NCBI GenBank assembly: GCA_937943665.1
Contig: CALEAR010000030.1
Span: 1 to 5,061 of the forward strand
Length of the DNA: 5,061 nucleotides
Direction of reading: 5' to 3'
Origin: an uncultured Alcanivoracaceae bacterium
Lineage (GTDB): Bacteria > Pseudomonadota > Gammaproteobacteria > Pseudomonadales > Alcanivoracaceae
The notes under the pieces are model-generated. The model was not told the origin of the DNA. It did not search any database and worked only from the letters and a program-made list of their open reading frames with translations. Positions 1 through 5,061 of this stretch are shown piece after piece; positions within the stretch are counted from its first letter, which is position 1, and the number at the start of each line of letters is the position of its first letter. The position numbers and the translations under genes were made by a program.

Positions 1-4
1 CGGC

Positions 5-8
5 AGGA
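5..8 (+). promoter_or_regulatory. Shine-Dalgarno sequence of lptF
   Basis: AGGA lies six bases before the TTG at 15-17. This normal spacing supports the rare TTG start. An in-frame TAA at 9-11 rules out any earlier start. Confidence 0.7.
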
Positions 9-14
9 TAAGAA

Positions 15-1133
15 TTGATACTCAACCGTTATATTAACAGACAATTACTTGTGACGACGTTGGTGGTCACCTTTGTGTTGGTGATGGTGCTTGTCACAGG
101 CCGTTTTATCAAGTACTTGGCCGATGCCGCTGTGGGTGAAATTGCTGCAGATGCATTATTCCTCATCATGGCCTATCGGCTACCTGAGTTTTTGCAGCTC
201 ATTTTACCCCTGCGCCTGTACATTGCCATTTTACTGGTGCTAGGTGGCATGTATGTGACCCATGAAATCACTGTGATGAATGCCTGTGGTGTGGGGCGGC
301 GTGCCATTGTGAAGGCCATTTCTTTACCGGTGACAGTTACCGTTGCCATCATTGCTGTGTTTGCGTTGTATATCACGCCCATGGGAGATGAACAAGGTGC
401 ACAGCTGCGCGATGAACAACGCAACCGTTCCATTTTGGAGTTGCTCACCCCAGGGCGTTTCCATACACGCTCAAGCGATACCGGTTCCCGAGCCACCTAT
501 GCGGGTACCGTGGATAAGGAAAGAGGCGTGCTTAAAAATGTGTTTCTTTCCGACTTCCGTTTGGATCCCACCACCAAACGTAGTGAATTAGTTACCGTTT
601 GGGCGGCGGAAGGGCGTATGGTGGAACACTTAGGAATGAGCTATTTAGAGCTCTCTGATGGCAAGCAGTATCAAGGGCAGCCGGGGGCTGGAGATTTTCG
701 CAGTGTGGAATTCCAACGCGCCTTGGTGCGTGTGGGGGAGGAAAGGGTGGATCGTACACCTAAAGTGAGAAGCTGGCCCACCATGAAGCTCATTCAAAGC
801 GATAGTGCTGAAGCCAATGCAGAGCTGCAGTGGCGTATTTCTTTGATTTTAATTGTGCCCATTATGTCGTTGGCGGCCATTCCTTTGGCACGCGTGAACC
901 CGCGGCAGGGGCGCTTTGGTAAAATTATTCCCGCTGTGCTGTTATACATGCTGTACATGGGGGTTCTGTTGGTGTTGCGCAGTTGGTTAGCTGATATTCC
1001 TGTGGATCAACGTCCTTGGTATTACCACATGGCGTGGGTGCATGTGGTGGCGGCGTTTTTAGTGTTCGTATTTTATCACTGGTCCGATTGGCGCCGTATG
1101 CGCTTGGCCCGTAAGGCAAAGGTAGCACCATGA
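15..1133 (+). CDS. lptF: LptF, lipopolysaccharide ABC exporter permease subunit
   Basis: LptF pairs with LptG as the transmembrane half of the inner-membrane LptB2FG transporter, which extracts lipopolysaccharide and passes it to the LptC-LptA bridge. The 372-residue product has the family layout: membrane segments near residues 11-31, 55-81 and 101-121, a periplasmic beta-jellyroll region of about residues 125-265, then segments near 272-291, 304-325 and 336-357. The stretches RFIKYLADAA (30-39) and RLPEFLQLILPL (55-66) are strongly LptF-like. Glu84, in EITVMNACGV, falls where E. coli LptF has the coupling-helix glutamate that contacts the LptB ATPase. The start is TTG: a TAA lies in frame at 9-11, AGGA precedes it at good spacing, and the next in-frame ATG (residue 24) would cut through the first membrane segment. 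The stop overlaps the lptG start by four bases, so the two are probably translationally coupled. The promoter lies outside the window. Confidence 0.96.
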   Translation: MILNRYINRQLLVTTLVVTFVLVMVLVTGRFIKYLADAAVGEIAADALFLIMAYRLPEFLQLILPLRLYIAILLVLGGMYVTHEITVMNACGVGRRAIVKAISLPVTVTVAIIAVFALYITPMGDEQGAQLRDEQRNRSILELLTPGRFHTRSSDTGSRATYAGTVDKERGVLKNVFLSDFRLDPTTKRSELVTVWAAEGRMVEHLGMSYLELSDGKQYQGQPGAGDFRSVEFQRALVRVGEERVDRTPKVRSWPTMKLIQSDSAEANAELQWRISLILIVPIMSLAAIPLARVNPRQGRFGKIIPAVLLYMLYMGVLLVLRSWLADIPVDQRPWYYHMAWVHVVAAFLVFVFYHWSDWRRMRLARKAKVAP

Positions 1134-2191
1134 AGATATTACGCCGATACATTTGGTGGTCTGTTTTAATGCCTGCTCTTGGGGTAATAGGCGTATTGGT
1201 GGCCCTAGATGGCTTATTCAGTTATATCGCCGAACTGGAAGGGTTGCGTGCCAATTATCAAGCGTGGCAAGCCTTTGAGTTTATTATCACCACCATGCCG
1301 CGCCGCATTTATGAGTTCTTGCCCATGGCAATTTTGTTGGGTGCTCTCATTGGTTTAGGGATGTTGGCAAGTAGTGGTGAGCTCACTGTGATTCGTGCGG
1401 CAGGTGTTTCGGTGGGCAAGATTACCCGCTTGGCATTGCGCCCCGCCATTTTATTGCTGCTAGTGGGGTTGCTCTTAGGAGAATATGTAGTGCCTTACAC
1501 GGAACAGCTAGCACAAACAAATAGAGCCGTGGCCGAAGGTAAAGGGGAAGCCATTAGTTCTCGCCATGGCTTTTGGCACCGAGAAGGCAATGAGTTTATT
1601 CATATTAATGCCGTGGATACGGATGGCATTTTGCATGGTGTCACCCGTTTTGCTTTTAACAAGGAACGTGAGTTAGAACGCGCATACTTTATTGAGGAGG
1701 CCCATTATGAGGATGGGCAATGGCGTACACAGGGTGTGCACGGCTCTGTACTCGAGCCCTATCAGGTGCGAACCTTTAAAGAAGAAACCATTGAGTGGGA
1801 TACGGGGTTAACCCCAGAATTTTTAGCGGTGGTGGCGGTGAAGCCAGAGCATTTAGCTTTATCTAAACTATGGGAATATATCACTTACTTACAAGAGCAA
1901 GAGCTTGAGCCCGCCGAGTATCAACTTACCTTTTGGCAAAAAATCCTACAGCCCTTAGCCATACTTGGCATGGTGCTCATTGCCATTTCTTTTATTTTTG
2001 GGCCCTTGCGTGAGGTACCCATGAGCCTGCGGTTAACCACAGGAATTATTGCGGGTTTGTTATTCCACTATGGGCAGCAATTTGTGGGGCATATGAGCAT
2101 GGTATTTCATGTATCCCCCGTGGCTGCTGCGGCCGCCCCACCCGTGCTGTGTTGTATATTGGGGGTTTGGCTGTTATTAAGAATTCGCTAA
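1130..2191 (+). CDS. lptG: LptG, lipopolysaccharide ABC exporter permease subunit
   Basis: LptG is the partner permease of LptF in LptB2FG. The 353-residue protein is close to the E. coli length of about 360; the difference is mainly a shorter N-terminus. Membrane segments lie near residues 9-32, 55-80 and 98-122, followed by a periplasmic jellyroll domain of about 125-265 and three more segments near 272-291, 302-320 and 331-351. Family signatures are FLPMAILLGALIGLGMLA (63-80), the coupling-helix stretch SGELTVIRAAG (82-92), whose Glu84 matches the glutamate reported to contact LptB in E. coli (there Glu88), and ISFIFGPLREVPM (286-298). The ATG overlaps the lptF stop as ATGA, and AAAGG at 1118-1122 supplies a ribosome binding site seven bases upstream. 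No LptB gene is nearby; in gammaproteobacteria lptB normally sits elsewhere, with lptA and lptC. The stop codon overlaps that of the convergent RDD gene, leaving no room for a terminator between them. Confidence 0.96.
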   Translation: MKILRRYIWWSVLMPALGVIGVLVALDGLFSYIAELEGLRANYQAWQAFEFIITTMPRRIYEFLPMAILLGALIGLGMLASSGELTVIRAAGVSVGKITRLALRPAILLLLVGLLLGEYVVPYTEQLAQTNRAVAEGKGEAISSRHGFWHREGNEFIHINAVDTDGILHGVTRFAFNKERELERAYFIEEAHYEDGQWRTQGVHGSVLEPYQVRTFKEETIEWDTGLTPEFLAVVAVKPEHLALSKLWEYITYLQEQELEPAEYQLTFWQKILQPLAILGMVLIAISFIFGPLREVPMSLRLTTGIIAGLLFHYGQQFVGHMSMVFHVSPVAAAAAPPVLCCILGVWLLLRIR

Positions 2192-2643
2192 TTTTCCTTG
2201 GGCAGAAGCACAGTACGTGTGTTTGAAAATATATCCTGCAGGGCTTGCCCCTTGTGGGTAAGTAATACAAAGATAAAGCCGACACCGCAGCTAGCCATCC
2301 CCACAATGCAACGAATTGCCACTTGTCCCCAAGATAAGCGGCGCTGATCATGCCGTTCGGTGCGAATTCGCCAAGCGCGCATGCCTAGGGTTTGCCCGCC
2401 ATGGCGCCAAAAGTAGCCATAAAACCCTAAAATAATGCAAAGCATGGCCCCGCGAATCACCCATTCTGAAAACCAAGTGGGGGGTTTAGCCACGCCGTTG
2501 AGCTCCATCATGGGCAACCCTGTGAATTGGTATAACCACACTAACAAGCCAATACTGACAAACATCACAGCGCCCAAGAGCAGGCTATCGTAACCGAGGG
2601 CGGCTAAACGGCGCCAAAGGGGGGCAGAAGGAAAGGTGGGCAT
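2188..2643 (-). CDS. RDD-family integral membrane protein
   Basis: This 151-residue protein belongs to the RDD family, small membrane proteins of mostly unknown function. Some members have been linked to ion transport, but nothing here allows a specific assignment. Visible family marks are RRLAALGYD (11-19), holding the conserved Arg and Asp at the start of the first membrane segment; FWRHGGQTLGMRAWRIR (78-94), the typical Gly-rich loop after the second segment; and LQDIFSNTRTVLLPK (135-149), the usual Asp-containing C-terminal end. Membrane segments are near residues 17-40, 62-79 and 106-128. The ATG is supported by GAGGT (complement of 2651-2655) seven bases upstream and by an in-frame stop at 2665-2667. 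The gene lies 29 bases past the T-tract of the tRNA-Leu terminator, on the same strand, and converges with lptG. No convincing promoter of its own was seen; read-through from the tRNA unit is one possibility. Confidence 0.87.
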   Translation of the reverse strand: MPTFPSAPLWRRLAALGYDSLLLGAVMFVSIGLLVWLYQFTGLPMMELNGVAKPPTWFSEWVIRGAMLCIILGFYGYFWRHGGQTLGMRAWRIRTERHDQRRLSWGQVAIRCIVGMASCGVGFIFVLLTHKGQALQDIFSNTRTVLLPKEN

Positions 2644-2672
2644 ATTGAGTACCTCATGGAGCGGTTAGGCAC

Positions 2673-2698
2673 AAAAAAGCCCTGATATATCAGGGCTT
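2673..2698 (-). terminator. Rho-independent terminator of the tRNA-Leu gene
   Basis: A perfect inverted repeat (AAGCCCTGA, loop TATA, TCAGGGCTT) occupies 2677-2698. On the minus strand it is followed by six T (complement of 2673-2678), eight bases beyond the tRNA CCA end. On the plus strand the hairpin is followed by TTAATATG rather than a T run, so it should act mainly on minus-strand transcripts. Confidence 0.85.
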
Positions 2699-2706
2699 AA
2701 TATGTT

Positions 2707-2793
2707 TGGTACCAGAGGCCGGACTCGAACCGGCATGCTTTTTACGGCGGGGGATTTTGAATCCCCTGTGTCTACCAATTTCACCACTCTGGC
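2707..2793 (-). tRNA. tRNA-Leu, anticodon CAA
   Basis: This 87-base class II tRNA reads UUG codons. On the minus strand the acceptor arm GCCAGAG pairs with CTCTGGT (a G-T pair at 1-72), followed by discriminator A73 and an encoded CCA. The D arm carries the leucine-type stretch AAATTGGTAGACAC. The anticodon arm is GGGGA, loop TTCAAAA, TCCCC, which places CAA at positions 34-36. The T arm is GCCGG, loop TTCGAGT, CCGGC, closely like E. coli leuX. The variable region is about 15 bases, right for leucine, but only two Watson-Crick pairs (GC with GC) can form in it, weaker than usual. It has its own promoter upstream and terminator downstream, so it is probably a single-tRNA transcript. It is not a queuosine-type tRNA, since its wobble base is C. 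Confidence 0.95.
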
Positions 2794-2804
2794 ATTGGGG
2801 GTGA

Positions 2805-2833
2805 AGTATAAGCAAGTGCTACCTAATTGAAAA
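2805..2833 (-). promoter_or_regulatory. Sigma-70-type promoter of the tRNA-Leu gene
   Basis: On the minus strand, -10 TATACT (complement of 2805-2810, five of six consensus bases) lies 17 bases from -35 TTTTCA (complement of 2828-2833, four of six). Transcription should begin a few bases before the mature tRNA 5' end at 2793. The stretch after the -10 box is C-rich (TCACCCCC), like the GC-rich discriminators of stable-RNA promoters under stringent control; that regulation is inferred by analogy. Confidence 0.6.
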
Positions 2834-2850
2834 GCGTTTTTTCAAAAAAA
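2834..2850 (-). promoter_or_regulatory. Possible UP element of the tRNA-Leu promoter
   Basis: Directly upstream of the proposed -35 box, the minus strand reads seven T, one G, six A, then CGC. This resembles the T-run then A-run of the UP-element consensus bound by the RNA polymerase alpha subunits at strong rRNA and tRNA promoters. The tract also forms the edge of an A/T-only hairpin (TTGAAAA with TTTTCAA, 2827-2845) that has no evident separate role. The call rests on position and composition. Confidence 0.4.
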
Positions 2851-2918
2851 CCAACACTAGCGCCCTGACGTTACCTCTTGTACCCTTGGCGCCATTGTTT
2901 CTTACTGGCTAAGCCGTC

Positions 2919-5061
<2,143 letters not shown>

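Larger units (their letters stand above)
2794..2918. other. Divergent intergenic region between tRNA-Leu and queA
   Basis: These 125 bases hold the minus-strand tRNA promoter and must also include whatever drives queA on the plus strand. No plus-strand -35/-10 pair is convincing: TATAAG at 2807-2812 has no suitable -35, and TTGTAC at 2878-2883 has only a poor TTACTG-like partner close to the queA start. An 8-base palindrome TGGCGCCA is present at 2887-2894; similar GGCGCC sites occur inside genes of this window, so it is not clearly an operator. Confidence 0.5.

Noticed and set aside
173..591. Open frames on both strands inside lptF (173-496 minus, 343-591 plus)
   Set aside because: Both lie within the clearly recognised lptF gene; the translations look like shadow sequence without domain features.
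925..1152. Minus-strand open frame over the lptF-lptG junction
   Set aside because: It is fully antisense to two conserved genes, and its translation has no recognisable motif.
2229..2260. Possible terminator for lptFG beyond its stop
   Set aside because: The only short inverted repeat (GGGC, two-base loop, GCCC) has too small a loop and no T run.
2046..2351. Minus-strand open frame of 101 codons across the lptG end and the RDD gene
   Set aside because: It overlaps the well-supported RDD frame on the same strand and the lptG 3' end, has no family resemblance, and is a chance open frame.
2673..2793. tRNA-Leu as an integration site for a mobile element
   Set aside because: No integrase, no repeated tRNA 3' end and no foreign-looking DNA is present nearby; the flanking genes are core genes.
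2827..2845. TTGAAAA / TTTTCAA hairpin as a terminator
   Set aside because: The stem is almost all A/T and is followed by A rather than T on the plus strand; it sits at the -35 and upstream region of the tRNA promoter, which explains the A/T runs better.
2887..2894. TGGCGCCA palindrome upstream of queA as a repressor site
   Set aside because: The same palindrome occurs inside the RDD gene (2402-2409), and GGCGCC is found in other coding parts, so it is not specific to a regulatory position.
2794..2918. preQ1 riboswitch ahead of queA-tgt
   Set aside because: No preQ1-type hairpin with an A-rich tail near a ribosome binding site could be drawn in these bases, and no candidate binding site precedes queA.

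Overview
The window reads as an ordinary chromosomal housekeeping stretch of a Gram-negative gammaproteobacterium. The evidence is the two permease subunits of the lipopolysaccharide exporter (LptF, LptG), a queA-tgt pair whose proteins closely resemble the Escherichia coli and Pseudomonas enzymes, and a leucine tRNA with an encoded CCA end. From memory, the order lptF-lptG, RDD-family gene, tRNA-Leu, queA-tgt matches Pseudomonas and relatives, where yajC-secD-secF follow tgt. The genus cannot be told from the sequence. Base composition looks balanced (near 50% G+C by eye), with no obvious change between genes.

Layout. 15-2191 (+): lptF and lptG, joined by a 4-base ATGA overlap. Their products form the membrane part of the LptB2FG ABC transporter, which pulls lipopolysaccharide out of the inner membrane. 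lptF starts with TTG, fixed by an in-frame stop six bases upstream. 2188-2643 (-): a small RDD-family membrane protein, convergent with lptG; the two stop codons overlap. 2673-2698 (-): an intrinsic terminator. 2707-2793 (-): tRNA-Leu with anticodon CAA, with a recognisable promoter at 2805-2833 and an A/T-rich upstream tract. 2919-3959 (+): queA. 3964 to beyond 5061 (+): tgt, complete except for roughly the last ten residues.

How the genes work together. Tgt replaces guanine 34 with preQ1 in GUN-anticodon tRNAs (Asp, Asn, His, Tyr); QueA then adds a rearranged ribosyl group from S-adenosylmethionine to give epoxyqueuosine. The two genes sit together and are almost certainly cotranscribed. 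The neighbouring tRNA-Leu(CAA) is not a queuosine substrate. No functional link between the Lpt genes and the queuosine genes is evident.

I found no mobile element, CRISPR array, toxin-antitoxin pair, defence gene or new system. The points worth a second look are small: start-codon choices, the overlapping convergent stops, the architecture of the tRNA promoter and terminator, a weak tRNA variable arm, and a missing Shine-Dalgarno sequence before queA.
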